Shown: positions 51,801 to 58,770 of the stretch, one piece after another
How the letters are laid out: the number at the start of each line of letters is the position of its first letter
Numbering within the stretch: the first letter of the stretch is position 1
Assembly: GCF_003149045.1 (NCBI RefSeq)
Contig: NZ_QGDU01000004.1
Coordinates: 62,001 to 126,000, forward strand
Direction: 5' to 3'
Length of the DNA: 64,000 nucleotides
DNA from: Fibrobacter sp. UWR4
GTDB lineage: Bacteria; Fibrobacterota; Fibrobacteria; Fibrobacterales; Fibrobacteraceae
Program-made: the position numbers and the translations under genes
Notes under the pieces: generated by a model
The model's database searches: none
Seen by the model: the letters and a program-made list of their open reading frames with translations, nothing else
What the model was told of the DNA's origin: nothing

Positions 51801-53287
51801 AAAGCCATCTGGGCAATCTTTTCCATGGGGATACCCAGGGAACGTGCGTATGTTTCGATGAAGGAACCGCAACCGGAGGAGCAGGCTTCGTTCAGGATAA
51901 TGCCTGTCACCACACCGTCAGTGACGGAGATGGCCTTCATGTCCTGACCGCCGATATCCAGGATGAAGGATACATCGGGGCAGAGACGCTGTGCGGCGTT
52001 TGCGTGAGCTACCGTTTCCACAGTGTGGTAGTCCGCATGGACGGCCTTAGCGAAGAGCTGTTCGCCGTAACCGGTGGTACCCACACCCAGAATGTTCAGC
52101 TTGCAGCCGTATTCTTCGTAGCGGTCAATGAGTTCGTTCATGGCGCGCTTGAGCACCGCCAGAGGTTCACCGTCGTTACTTGCGTAGAAACCGTCTACGA
52201 TGTTGTCCTGTTCATCCATCAGGACGAACTTGGTAGTGGTAGAACCGGCGTCGATACCCAGGTAGACATTCAGTTCAGAACCAGAAGCGGGCTGCGGGTA
52301 GTTGTTGCCTGCCATCTTGTGATCTTCCAGGAACTGCTTGTATTCAGCTTCATCCTTGAAGAACAAGTCTGCGGCAGCCTTTGCCTTGTGTTCGGCCTGA
52401 CGAGTTTCGTTAAAGTGAACCAGGGATTCCAGTGAACCTTCTTCGCGGTAGTAGCATTCCTGACCGGCGAACATGGAACCAACGGAAAGGGCGGCGCCCA
52501 TAGCTACGAGAACTTCGGAATGTTCAGGCACAATCGCCTGTTCGTCCGTAATGCCCAGACGTTCCTTAAAGGCGCGCACGAGGGTCGGGTTAAAGGTCAG
52601 CGGGCCACCTTCGAAAATGACGGGCGGCTTGATTTCCATACCCTGGGCAAGACCACCGATGGTCTGCTTTGCAATGGCGTGGAAGCTGGAAAGGGCGATA
52701 TCTTCCTTGGCGATACCGTTGTTCAGCATGGGCTGAATGTCAGTTTTCGCGAACACGCCGCAACGGCCGGAGATTTCATAAACCTTCTGGCCACGCTTTG
52801 CGAAACCTTCGAAGGCCTCGGTCTTGATGCGGAGGAGTTCTGCAACCTGGTCAATAAAAGCACCGGTACCACCTGCGCAGACACCGTTCATACGCATGTC
52901 GCTGGCGATAAGCTTGCCTGTGGTGGGATCCTTTTCGAAGAACACCACCTTGGCGTCCTGACCACCCAGTTCAATGGCAACCTTAGTTTCGGGATAGGTA
53001 GCACGTACGGCGAGAGCGTTTGCAACCACTTCCTGTACGAAGAAGGCGTGAGTTGCGTCTGCGAAGGGCTGACCGCCACTGCCGCAGAAGGCTACTCTGA
53101 AGTTCTTGCCCGGAAAAAGACCGTGGGCTTCACGCAGCACCTCATGGACCTTCTGGGCCTGCATGGCGTTATGGCGCTGGTATGTGTAGTGCAAAAGCTT
53201 GGAGGTTTCCGGATCAACGACGGCAATCTTGACGGTTGTAGAACCGACGTCGACACCGACCCATAAATCATTCTTTGTAGTACTCAT
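48812..53287 (-). CDS. Large fused CoA-dehydratase-activase-like protein (two BadF/BcrA ATPase domains, DUF2229-type region)
   Basis: A 1,491-residue cytoplasmic protein. Two ASKHA ATPase domains stand in tandem: GVDVGSTTVKIAVVDPETS at residue 10 and GIDAGSTTTKFVLMDEQD at about 343. These domains drive ATP-dependent electron transfer in 2-hydroxyacyl-CoA dehydratase activators. VCAGGTGAFIDQVAELL and EACSSGCGSFIETYARSLG supply Cys residues for a [4Fe-4S] cluster between domains. The C-terminal 850 residues include LCQYCTNHCSRTIVTF, a DUF2229-like segment (IGIPRALEFWASLPFWKAFFTSLGYTVV) and further Cys motifs (HNDICFPCQVNIGE; LSKNCENCRAVQYPV), resembling HgdB-type subunits fused on. Such fusions are widespread in anaerobes, but the substrate is not established. 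The leader carries a heptamer repeat array in front of the ATG. Confidence 0.8.
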   Translation of the reverse strand: MSTTKNDLWVGVDVGSTTVKIAVVDPETSKLLHYTYQRHNAMQAQKVHEVLREAHGLFPGKNFRVAFCGSGGQPFADATHAFFVQEVVANALAVRATYPETKVAIELGGQDAKVVFFEKDPTTGKLIASDMRMNGVCAGGTGAFIDQVAELLRIKTEAFEGFAKRGQKVYEISGRCGVFAKTDIQPMLNNGIAKEDIALSSFHAIAKQTIGGLAQGMEIKPPVIFEGGPLTFNPTLVRAFKERLGITDEQAIVPEHSEVLVAMGAALSVGSMFAGQECYYREEGSLESLVHFNETRQAEHKAKAAADLFFKDEAEYKQFLEDHKMAGNNYPQPASGSELNVYLGIDAGSTTTKFVLMDEQDNIVDGFYASNDGEPLAVLKRAMNELIDRYEEYGCKLNILGVGTTGYGEQLFAKAVHADYHTVETVAHANAAQRLCPDVSFILDIGGQDMKAISVTDGVVTGIILNEACSSGCGSFIETYARSLGIPMEKIAQMAFDAKSPSQLGSRCTVFMNSSIITEQRDGKQPEDIIAGICRSIINNVFTKVIRIRNLNTLGKKVVVQGGTFKNNAVLRAFEQYTGLKPIRPERPGEMGAIGIALLTKKYMEEKRKTNPELKSSFIGLDAMKTFSWHNQPGQLCQYCTNHCSRTIVTFSDGQSFVTGNRCERGEVTADPNDPKTKALIAEINKKMMSVPDMIKRTNQLLVKDYAPAKLVEPQLKADGTQKTIGIPRALEFWASLPFWKAFFTSLGYTVVVSRSSDYKMFEAGLHSVPSDTVCFPAKLVHGHVLSLIEKKVDRIFFPMMVAIPSDHTKFDATAVCPVVQAYPNVCKNTDDPERNFNIPMDQPVFHWFNAKLRRSQTIDWFSQNWGLDKKLISKAVDEGEKALNNYRTSLLEEGQKILDDVRAKNSFAVVIAGRPYHVDPLINHNIATHFTAMGIPVLTTESLPGVYDQDIPNHTRVEIKNTFHLRMLGATMIAAKDPNVELAQIVSFGCGHDSILTDEMMRMLHRDSNKEMLMLKLDEGDARGPVGIRIKSFIETVKARRAANLPDKPESNEPLFTTPFLKEDKERRTILVPNLSPAFSVLAAAYMRAKGYKAASLPVADKRAIELGKKFVHNDICFPCQVNIGENLLWLEQHPEAKQTEVSIGLSKNCENCRAVQYPVLARKALDEAGYKDVSIITTGTDNKNMHPGFQLGLDFRLHMLWGLVTMDAIEIMYRALRPYEVNQGDTQKVYDEWMPKVMERAAILSKLELVNPKAVLDLFRQTIDAFNSVEITEDRKKGIRKPRVAVLGEILMNYHPSANGFIEEYLMNNGMEVYLPGMTDFFRVDEIVRAEKLKRGFSANPISDRVVGGATAKVYTHALEVVRKEMESRFKLYEHHADCYELIHMVGDIIDPTYNTGEGWLIPGEILYNSQHGINSHIILQPFACLANHISGRGLTKAVKERCPHIQVLSLDYDPDTSFANIENRLQMLIINARELEKANQVRAEQAKA

Positions 53288-53305
53288 AGTGCGGGCAAAG
53301 ATAGT

Positions 53306-53340
53306 AATTAGTAGACTGTAGACAGTAGGAAGTAGACAGG
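53306..53340 (-). repeat. Heptamer repeat array, minus orientation, upstream of the activase-like gene
   Basis: On the minus strand the array reads CTGTCTA CTTCCTA CTGTCTA CAGTCTA CTA, period seven, ending about 19 bases before the ATG at 53287. It faces the plus-strand array at 53384. Confidence 0.75.
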
Positions 53341-53383
53341 ATTTCGGGGAAGAAAAGTCTTTTTCTATATTCTAAGCCACAAA

Positions 53384-53455
53384 CCCACTACCAACTACCC
53401 ACTACCAACTACCAACTACCAACTTCCAACTTCCTACTTCCTACTTCCTACTACT
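53384..53455 (+). repeat. Heptamer repeat array ending at the ruvX start codon
   Basis: About ten heptamers (CCACTAC, CAACTAC, CAACTTC, CTACTTC, CTACTAC) end four bases before ATG 53459. No Shine-Dalgarno sequence lies in between. Confidence 0.85.
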
Positions 53456-53458
53456 ATT

Positions 53459-53869
53459 ATGAATTATCTTGCACTTGATTATGGTGAACATCGCGTAGGC
53501 GTTGCTTTTGCTGATTCTGAACTGAAATTTGCCTTTGCGCGCGAAACCATCGACCAGAAGGTTACCAACCTCTGGGTGCGTCTTGATGAACTTGTGAAGG
53601 TGAATAAGGTGGATGCTTTCGTGGTGGGAATGCCCTATCATCCCGATGGTCGAACTGATGGAAAGAATGTAGTGGTGGAAAAGTTCGTCCAGGATTTAAA
53701 GGAACGTTTTCCTGGACTCCCTGTGTATACACAGGACGAATCCTATTCCAGCGTCCAGGCCCAGGCTTGTACGGCCCATTTTAGCAAGAAGAAAAAACAA
53801 AAAAACAAGGCGGTCATTGATCAGCTGGCCGCCCAGATTATTCTACAGAGATGGCTTGACGAAAATTAG
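53459..53869 (+). CDS. ruvX: RuvX/YqgF family pre-16S rRNA nuclease
   Basis: A 136-residue RNase H-like nuclease, YqgF family, thought to trim 16S rRNA 5' ends and earlier described as a putative Holliday junction resolvase. LALDYGEHRVGVAFAD carries the first catalytic Asp in D-x-G-x-x-R-x-G-V-A; VVGMPYHPDGRTDGK, QDESYSSVQAQA and KAVIDQLAAQIILQRWL (last acidic residue) follow the family order. The length is typical. Its stop overlaps the convergent diguanylate cyclase gene by four bases. The leader is a heptamer repeat without Shine-Dalgarno, so initiation probably does not depend on it. Confidence 0.9.
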   Translation: MNYLALDYGEHRVGVAFADSELKFAFARETIDQKVTNLWVRLDELVKVNKVDAFVVGMPYHPDGRTDGKNVVVEKFVQDLKERFPGLPVYTQDESYSSVQAQACTAHFSKKKKQKNKAVIDQLAAQIILQRWLDEN

Positions 53870-55092
53870 TCGTCCCGTTTTTTCTGTTCGGATTTGTCAG
53901 AGTACATCTGGTAATCCGCTTTTTCCAGATATTTCAGGATGTCGTCATCCTTCTTTTCCATGCAGGAATATCCAAATGCCACGCTAAAACGTCGACCGCG
54001 AATTTGTAGCATCTTGGCCTTGGATTTCAGGTGTAGAATGTAGTTGATGAGCAGATCGGTTGAGGTCTTGGGGATGATGGCAAGAAATTCGTCGCCACCC
54101 ACCCTAAAGAACATGGCATTTTCCGGTAGGACCATCCTGAATAGCACTCCTACAAGGCGGATGTATTCGTCGCCAATCAGGTGTCCGTAATAGTCGTTGA
54201 CCTGCTTTAGGTAATTGCAGTCTGCAGAAATGAATCCCAACGGCAGGTTTTCTTCCTTGCTGATGTCGTTAAGCACTTCGTGAAGATATGTCCTGTTGTA
54301 AAGGCCTGTTAGTTCGTCTGTAATGGACATGTGGCGAAGCTTGCGTTTCAGCTGTTCCTGTTCCGTCACGTTGTTGATCAGGGCCACAATGCCGTAGATG
54401 TTATCATTTTCGTCACGGACGGGCTCCTTGATAATTTCAAGAAATTCCTGGATGCCATCGGAGTTCTCTTCGATGACGTAATGAGCTCCCTTTCCGGTAC
54501 GGATGATTTCCTTGTCCTTCTCCATGGCAAGTTTTGCGTTTTCGGTATCCTTGCGGATTTCTACATCAGTTTTTCCGCGGATGGTCCAGCCCGGTTCGTT
54601 GGCCCCGTGCAGATGATGCCAATAGTGGGTGCAGAAGACGTACTTGCCCTCCGCATCCTTCAGGAAGATGTTTGACGGCAGGTACTGCAGAATATGTTCC
54701 AGTTCCTGCAGGTGGATGGAGTTTCTGACATTGGTAAGTTTTTCCAGTCGGTTGACGATGAGTTTCTTTCTGTAAGGAGCGATGATGAAGTCTATGGCGC
54801 CATAATCCAGGCACTTGAATTCTTCGTCAGTAGGGGATGTGGGAGCAACCACTATAACAGAGGAGGGAAGGAGTGTCTTCTTGGATTGTAGTTCCTTAAG
54901 GATTCTATAGTCCTTGTCCAGGGCTGCGTTGGACATTACAAGGATGATGTCTGGACTGATACTGGAAGCGATATTCCAAACATCCCCACAGGAGCCCACG
55001 TCAAAAATCTGGCAGTCATAGCTTTCCGCCAGAATTTCCTCCAGCCCCCTGTCGGAAATGGAATCCTTTGTGAAAAGAATCAACTTTTTCAT
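53866..55092 (-). CDS. Diguanylate cyclase with receiver-like and PAS domains
   Basis: A 408-residue cytoplasmic signalling protein. Residues 1-125 look like a receiver domain, but the expected phospho-Asp position after SPDIILVM is Ser, so it may be a pseudo-receiver. Residues about 130-250 form a PAS domain (LPSNIFLKDAEGKYVFCTHYWHHLHG; GKTDVEIRKDTENAKLAMEKDKEII). Residues 250-408 are a GGDEF domain: DELTGLYNRTYL, DCNYLKQVNDYYGHLIGDEYI and VGGDEF (332-336), so c-di-GMP synthesis is likely. The R-x-x-D inhibitory site that normally precedes GGDEF is absent (VLPENAMF). The ligand of the PAS domain is unknown. No c-di-GMP riboswitch or PilZ gene was seen nearby. Confidence 0.85.
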   Translation of the reverse strand: MKKLILFTKDSISDRGLEEILAESYDCQIFDVGSCGDVWNIASSISPDIILVMSNAALDKDYRILKELQSKKTLLPSSVIVVAPTSPTDEEFKCLDYGAIDFIIAPYRKKLIVNRLEKLTNVRNSIHLQELEHILQYLPSNIFLKDAEGKYVFCTHYWHHLHGANEPGWTIRGKTDVEIRKDTENAKLAMEKDKEIIRTGKGAHYVIEENSDGIQEFLEIIKEPVRDENDNIYGIVALINNVTEQEQLKRKLRHMSITDELTGLYNRTYLHEVLNDISKEENLPLGFISADCNYLKQVNDYYGHLIGDEYIRLVGVLFRMVLPENAMFFRVGGDEFLAIIPKTSTDLLINYILHLKSKAKMLQIRGRRFSVAFGYSCMEKKDDDILKYLEKADYQMYSDKSEQKKRDD

Positions 55093-55238
55093 TGCCCATA
55101 AACCCTAAACATTTTTACTCCGTCTGTTTATTTATATCACAAATTCTAAAAAAATGATAAAAAATCTCGAAAAGGGATATTCCAACTTACACAAACCCAA
55201 ACCTTATTATATATTGTTTCCCAAAAAAGGGTAAAAAT

Positions 55239-55760
55239 ATGGATTTTAATGAATTGGCCCAGGCCCGCTATAGTTGCCGCAAGTTTAATGACCGTGTTGT
55301 TGAAGACGATAAACTGAATACCATTCTGGAGGCAGGACGCCTAGCTCCCACGGCGACCAATGCCCAGCCGGTAACCGTTCTTGTATTGAAGTCTGAAGAA
55401 TCGCTGAATAAGCTACGAGCCTTGACCCGCATGACTTATAATGCCAAGACCATTCTTGTGGAGTGCTATAATACGGACATCAGCTGGAAGGCAAAGAATT
55501 ACAACGATGATTTTGATGCTGGCGATATGGACGCTAGTATTGTGACCACCCACATGGCTCTTGCCGCCAAGTCCGTAGGGGTGGAATCCCTCTGGGCGCG
55601 TGCCTTTAACGCTGCCGACGTGGCCAAGGCCTTTGACCTGCCGGAAAATGTCCATGTAGCCTGCATTCTTGACTTGGGATATGCGGATGCGGAACAGGGT
55701 GGTCCGTCGCCTCGCCATGAAGCCCGAAAGCCCATGGCTGAATTTGCCAAGGAACTTTAG
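55239..55760 (+). CDS. Nitroreductase-family flavoprotein
   Basis: A 173-residue FMN-dependent oxidoreductase of the nitroreductase superfamily. FNELAQARYSCRKFNDRVVEDDKLNTILEAGRLAPTATNAQPVTVLVL is the classical FMN-binding N-terminus (R-x-S-x-R-x-F; A-P-S/T-x-x-N-x-Q). The C-terminal LPENVHVACILDLGYA contacts FMN in the family. It is short compared with NfsB (217) and similar to small nitroreductases of anaerobes. The natural substrate is unknown. Start ATG 55239 follows AAAGGGTAAAAAT. It overlaps by four bases the convergent lipoprotein-like gene. Confidence 0.87.
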   Translation: MDFNELAQARYSCRKFNDRVVEDDKLNTILEAGRLAPTATNAQPVTVLVLKSEESLNKLRALTRMTYNAKTILVECYNTDISWKAKNYNDDFDAGDMDASIVTTHMALAAKSVGVESLWARAFNAADVAKAFDLPENVHVACILDLGYADAEQGGPSPRHEARKPMAEFAKEL

Positions 55761-56386
55761 AATTCGGCTCTGTCGTTCCAGATTTCCTCGATGACTTCGC
55801 ATATATCGTCGGTGTCGTCGATGGAAGTGGTTCCTGTAATCATGTAGATGTATTTTCCCGCCTGGACGCTGGCCAGAGTGCAAGTCTTGCTGTCGGGGAG
55901 GGAACGGCTGATGGTGCCGTATTTCTTTTGTGTGTTGTAGACAGCTTCGCCGGCTTTGTAGTTAATTTCGTGGCCATGTTCTTCAGCGGCCTTTGCAACC
56001 AGTTTTTTCCAGTAGTCCATGTCCCAGTTTAGGTAGTACATGGCGAATTCCTCGTCGCTTACGTCCAGGGGCGAGGTGAAGGTCGTATCTTGGGAGAAAT
56101 AGTCTTTTCGGGCTCCGCGGATGCCAATTTGTGTATCGTTCTTTATGACGGTAAAGGCGAATAATTCCTTTTCCAGGGAGAACATATCGATATGGTAGCT
56201 CCAGGCGCCGCCAAATTCAAACTTGAGGGGAAGAGGTGCCGGTATATGGATGGTTCTGCTGGTTACATACACGTGTCCCATATTCTGCATGGTGTATTCT
56301 TTCACCGAGGGCTCAAGGCGACTGGGGGTAAAGCAACCATAGAATGTAAGGGCGGCAAAAGCTAAAGCAATCAGATTCTTGATTAT
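55757..56386 (-). CDS. Hypothetical lipoprotein-like protein; start codon unclear
   Basis: The securely open frame from GTG 56305 gives 182 residues (MKEYTMQNMGHVYVTSRTIHIPAPLPLKFEFGGAWSY ...). Reading farther upstream in the same frame, residues IKNLIALAFAALTFYGCFTPSRLEPSVKEYT are encoded without a stop. This is a convincing lipoprotein-like signal peptide with Cys after Tyr-Gly. No ATG, GTG or TTG precedes it; the codon at the natural start (56386-56384) is ATA. The gene may use a rare start or have lost its start. If GTG 56305 is the true start, the product would be cytoplasmic. The mature part has no recognised family; a C-terminal LASVQAGKYIYMITGTTSIDDTDD segment is notable. Confidence 0.5.
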   Translation of the reverse strand: MIKNLIALAFAALTFYGCFTPSRLEPSVKEYTMQNMGHVYVTSRTIHIPAPLPLKFEFGGAWSYHIDMFSLEKELFAFTVIKNDTQIGIRGARKDYFSQDTTFTSPLDVSDEEFAMYYLNWDMDYWKKLVAKAAEEHGHEINYKAGEAVYNTQKKYGTISRSLPDSKTCTLASVQAGKYIYMITGTTSIDDTDDICEVIEEIWNDRAEF

Positions 56387-56435
56387 AGAAAGAATATAGG
56401 AAAATGCTTTGGAATCGAGGAGAAAAGTGCGGAAA

Positions 56436-56655
56436 TTACCTATAAATTAGAATATAAATTGGCTTTTATAGGTATTTTTTAGAATAAACTAACGGAAAAT
56501 TTCGATGTAGATGTTACTTTTATTCTTTTGTTACCCATAATTTGGAGTCTTTTGTTCAATTTATGGGTAATCCAACTTACCTTGCGAAGAAAAAAATGCA
56601 GGTGCGTTCCATATTTACCCATAAATGATTGCGAAATCTCGTGTTTATAGGTAAA
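56436..56655. promoter_or_regulatory. Array of six TTACCYATAAA half-sites in three inverted pairs
   Basis: Pairs: TTACCTATAAA (56436) with TTTATAGGTA (56465); TTACCCATAA (56531) with TTATGGGTAA (56561); TTTACCCATAAAT (56614) with TTTATAGGTAAA (56644). Within each pair the half-site centres are about 29 bases apart; the three pairs span 39, 40 and 42 bases. They lie in the 373-base divergent gap upstream of purB and could be operators or RNA hairpins. Confidence 0.7.
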
Positions 56656-56717
56656 AAGCGGGTTTGTCGTTCTAGTTCCCTCTAGTACACTGGAAAATTC
56701 CTCTTAAATTTCTACAT

Positions 56718-56730
56718 TTTACGCCGTAAA
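56718..56730. promoter_or_regulatory. Perfect palindrome next to the purB start
   Basis: TTTACG-C-CGTAAA, followed by GGGG-TCG-CCCC (about 56736) immediately before the purB AAAGGA ribosome-binding site. Confidence 0.4.
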
Positions 56731-56759
56731 TTTAACGGGGTCGCCCCAAAGGATAAATC

Positions 56760-58202
56760 ATGCGTGATCAATTCGAAAGCCCGCTGATTCAGCGTTATGC
56801 TTCTAAGGAAATGAGTTTCATCTTCAGCCCGCAGTACAAGTTCCAGACTTGGCGCAAGCTGTGGATCTTCCTGGCTGAATCCGAAATGGAACTTGGCCTG
56901 CCCATTACCCAGGAACAGGTGGACGAACTGAAGGCTCACGCAACCGATATCAACTTTGACGTTGCCGAAGAAGAAGAAAAGCGCCGCCGTCACGACGTGA
57001 TGAGCCACGTTTACGCTTACGGTGTGCAGTGCCCCAAGGCTAAGGGCATCATCCACCTGGGTGCAACTTCCGCTTTCGTTGGTGACAACACCGACCTCAT
57101 CCAGATGCAGCAGGCTTTGATCATCGTTCGTAAGCGTCTCTGCCGCGTGATGGATAAGCTCTCCAAGTTCGCCATGGAATACAAGGACATGGCTCAGCTG
57201 GGTGCTACTCACTTCCAGGCTGCTCAGCTCACCACCGTGGGTAAGCGCGCTTGCCTCTGGCTCCAGGACCTCCTCATCGACCTGGAAGAAGTGAACTTCC
57301 TTATCGAAGTGCTGCCGTTCCGCGGTGTTAAGGGCACCACCGGTACCCAGGCTTCCTTCATGGATCTGTTCAACGGCGACGAAGAAAAGATCATGGAACT
57401 GGATCGCCGCGTGACCGCCAAGGCTGGCTTTAAGCGCGTGCTCACCATCACCGGCCAGACCTACACCCGTAAGTGGGACAACCGCGTGAACCAGGTGCTC
57501 AGCTCCATCGCTCAGTCCCTCCACAAGTTTGCTACCGACATGCGCCTCATGCAGGGCGTTAAGGAAGTGGAAGAACCGTTTGAAAAGACCCAGATCGGTT
57601 CCTCTGCAATGGCTTACAAGCGTAACCCCATGCGTTCCGAACGTATCTGCTCCCTGGCCCGTTTCGTCATGGCCCAGGTGAACAGCACCGCCATTACTCA
57701 GGCTACCCAGTGGTTCGAACGTACCTTGGACGACTCTGCTAACAAGCGTCTCGCTATTCCTGAAGCATTCCTCGCTATGGATGCAATGCTCATCATCGCT
57801 GAAAACGTGACCAACGGCCTCGTGGTTTACCCGAAGGTGATCGAAAAGCGCATTATGGCAGAACTTCCGTTCATGGCTACCGAAAACATCATCATGGAAG
57901 GCGTGAAGAATGGCGGCGACCGTCAGGAACTCCACGAAGAAATCCGCGTCATGAGCCAGGAAGCTGGCCGCGTCGTTAAGGAACAGGGTAAGGATAACGA
58001 CTTGCTCGAACGTGTCCTCAAGAACGAAAAACTCCAGAAGCTTGGCATTACCGAAGAAAAGCTGAAGGAAATCCTCGACCTTCGCAAGTTCGTTGGCCGC
58101 GCTCCTGGTCAGGTCGTGAAGTTCGTGACTGAAGAAGTCCGCCCGGCTATCGAAGCAATCGCTGACTGGGATAATATCGACGCCGGCGAACTGAAAGTTT
58201 AA
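56760..58202 (+). CDS. purB: Adenylosuccinate lyase
   Basis: A 480-residue enzyme of the fumarase/aspartase superfamily that catalyses two purine steps: SAICAR to AICAR plus fumarate, and adenylosuccinate to AMP plus fumarate. [24 protein letters not shown] is the flexible signature loop with catalytic Ser, with Ala replacing the usual Pro; [14 protein letters not shown] and [19 protein letters not shown] are also characteristic. The length suits the longer PurB type. The start follows AAAGGATAAATC. Its unusually rich upstream region (six TTACCYATAAA half-sites, a palindrome) suggests dedicated regulation. Codon use is strongly biased, as in a highly expressed gene. Confidence 0.95.
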   Translation: MRDQFESPLIQRYASKEMSFIFSPQYKFQTWRKLWIFLAESEMELGLPITQEQVDELKAHATDINFDVAEEEEKRRRHDVMSHVYAYGVQCPKAKGIIHLGATSAFVGDNTDLIQMQQALIIVRKRLCRVMDKLSKFAMEYKDMAQLGATHFQAAQLTTVGKRACLWLQDLLIDLEEVNFLIEVLPFRGVKGTTGTQASFMDLFNGDEEKIMELDRRVTAKAGFKRVLTITGQTYTRKWDNRVNQVLSSIAQSLHKFATDMRLMQGVKEVEEPFEKTQIGSSAMAYKRNPMRSERICSLARFVMAQVNSTAITQATQWFERTLDDSANKRLAIPEAFLAMDAMLIIAENVTNGLVVYPKVIEKRIMAELPFMATENIIMEGVKNGGDRQELHEEIRVMSQEAGRVVKEQGKDNDLLERVLKNEKLQKLGITEEKLKEILDLRKFVGRAPGQVVKFVTEEVRPAIEAIADWDNIDAGELKV

Positions 58203-58312
58203 AATTTCGCTTCATAACACTGCGCAATACAGCGTCGCGAGGACTTACTCGGCGTACCTTAGTACGCCTTCGGTCCTCGCTTCTTGTCTTGCTTGGTTCT
58301 AAAGCGAAATTT
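58202..58312. repeat. 110-base nested palindrome downstream of purB
   Basis: Three concentric perfect stems: AAATTTCGCTT (58202) with AAGCGAAATTT (58302); GCGAGGAC (58237) with GTCCTCGC (58273); GGCGTAC (58251) with GTACGCC (58262) around a CTTA loop. No T-run follows. It could be a miniature palindromic element or act as a purB mRNA 3' structure. Confidence 0.65.
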
Positions 58313-58321
58313 GATTCAGAT

Positions 58322-58359
58322 GTCATCCTGAGCGAGCCCTTGGGCGAGACGAAGGATCC
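58322..58359 (+). repeat. GTCAT-hairpin repeat, C/G stem variant
   Basis: GTCATCCTGAGCGAGCCC then TTGGGCGAGACGAAGGATCC; arms ATCCT and AGGAT, with an extra CCCTTGGG mini-palindrome in the loop. Same family as the elements at 890, 1761 and 14384. Confidence 0.7.
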
Positions 58360-58467
58360 AGTGACATTTGAAATGCGGCTCCAATGGGGTCGCGTTTCTT
58401 GTATTTGTTTCTTTTTTTTCGTTTTTTTGGACTCCGTTGTAATATTGAATTAATTATTTTTTTTGCA

Positions 58468-58722
58468 ATGGGTCAGTGGGCTTTGACAATGGTAATTGGC
58501 GGATTAGGTCTGTTCTTCTTGGTGATGACCTATGGTGCTTTGATTTCTAGTAAGAAAAGCGGACATTATTCGTCTGGAGTGCCTCTTGTTGGCGGCACCC
58601 TTATTGTCATAGCCTTTTTAATTTCGCCCATTAAATGGCTTGCTTTTTTGGGCCTGCTTGATTACGGTTTTTGGATGATCTTATCAAGTCTTGTGAAAAA
58701 TTTTATTGCTGGTAGGAAATAG
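58468..58722 (+). CDS. Small hypothetical membrane protein
   Basis: An 84-residue protein with two or three hydrophobic segments: WALTMVIGGLGLFFLVMTYGALI, VPLVGGTLIVIAFLI and LAFLGLLDYGFWMILSSLV. No family recognised. The frame stays open upstream to an ATG at 58384 with more hydrophobic sequence (FLYLFLFFRFFG), but ATG 58468 gives a cleaner start with short polar N-terminus. No Shine-Dalgarno supports either. Lower-GC codons than its neighbours may mean relaxed selection or later acquisition. Confidence 0.45.
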   Translation: MGQWALTMVIGGLGLFFLVMTYGALISSKKSGHYSSGVPLVGGTLIVIAFLISPIKWLAFLGLLDYGFWMILSSLVKNFIAGRK

Positions 58723-58770
58723 AAGATTTTTAGCTTCATTGTTAGAAATGAAAACTTATATTTCTTTTCC

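Noticed and set aside
53384-53455. Heptamer array as a possible CRISPR array
   Set aside because: The period is only seven bases with no unique spacers, and there are no cas genes in the window.
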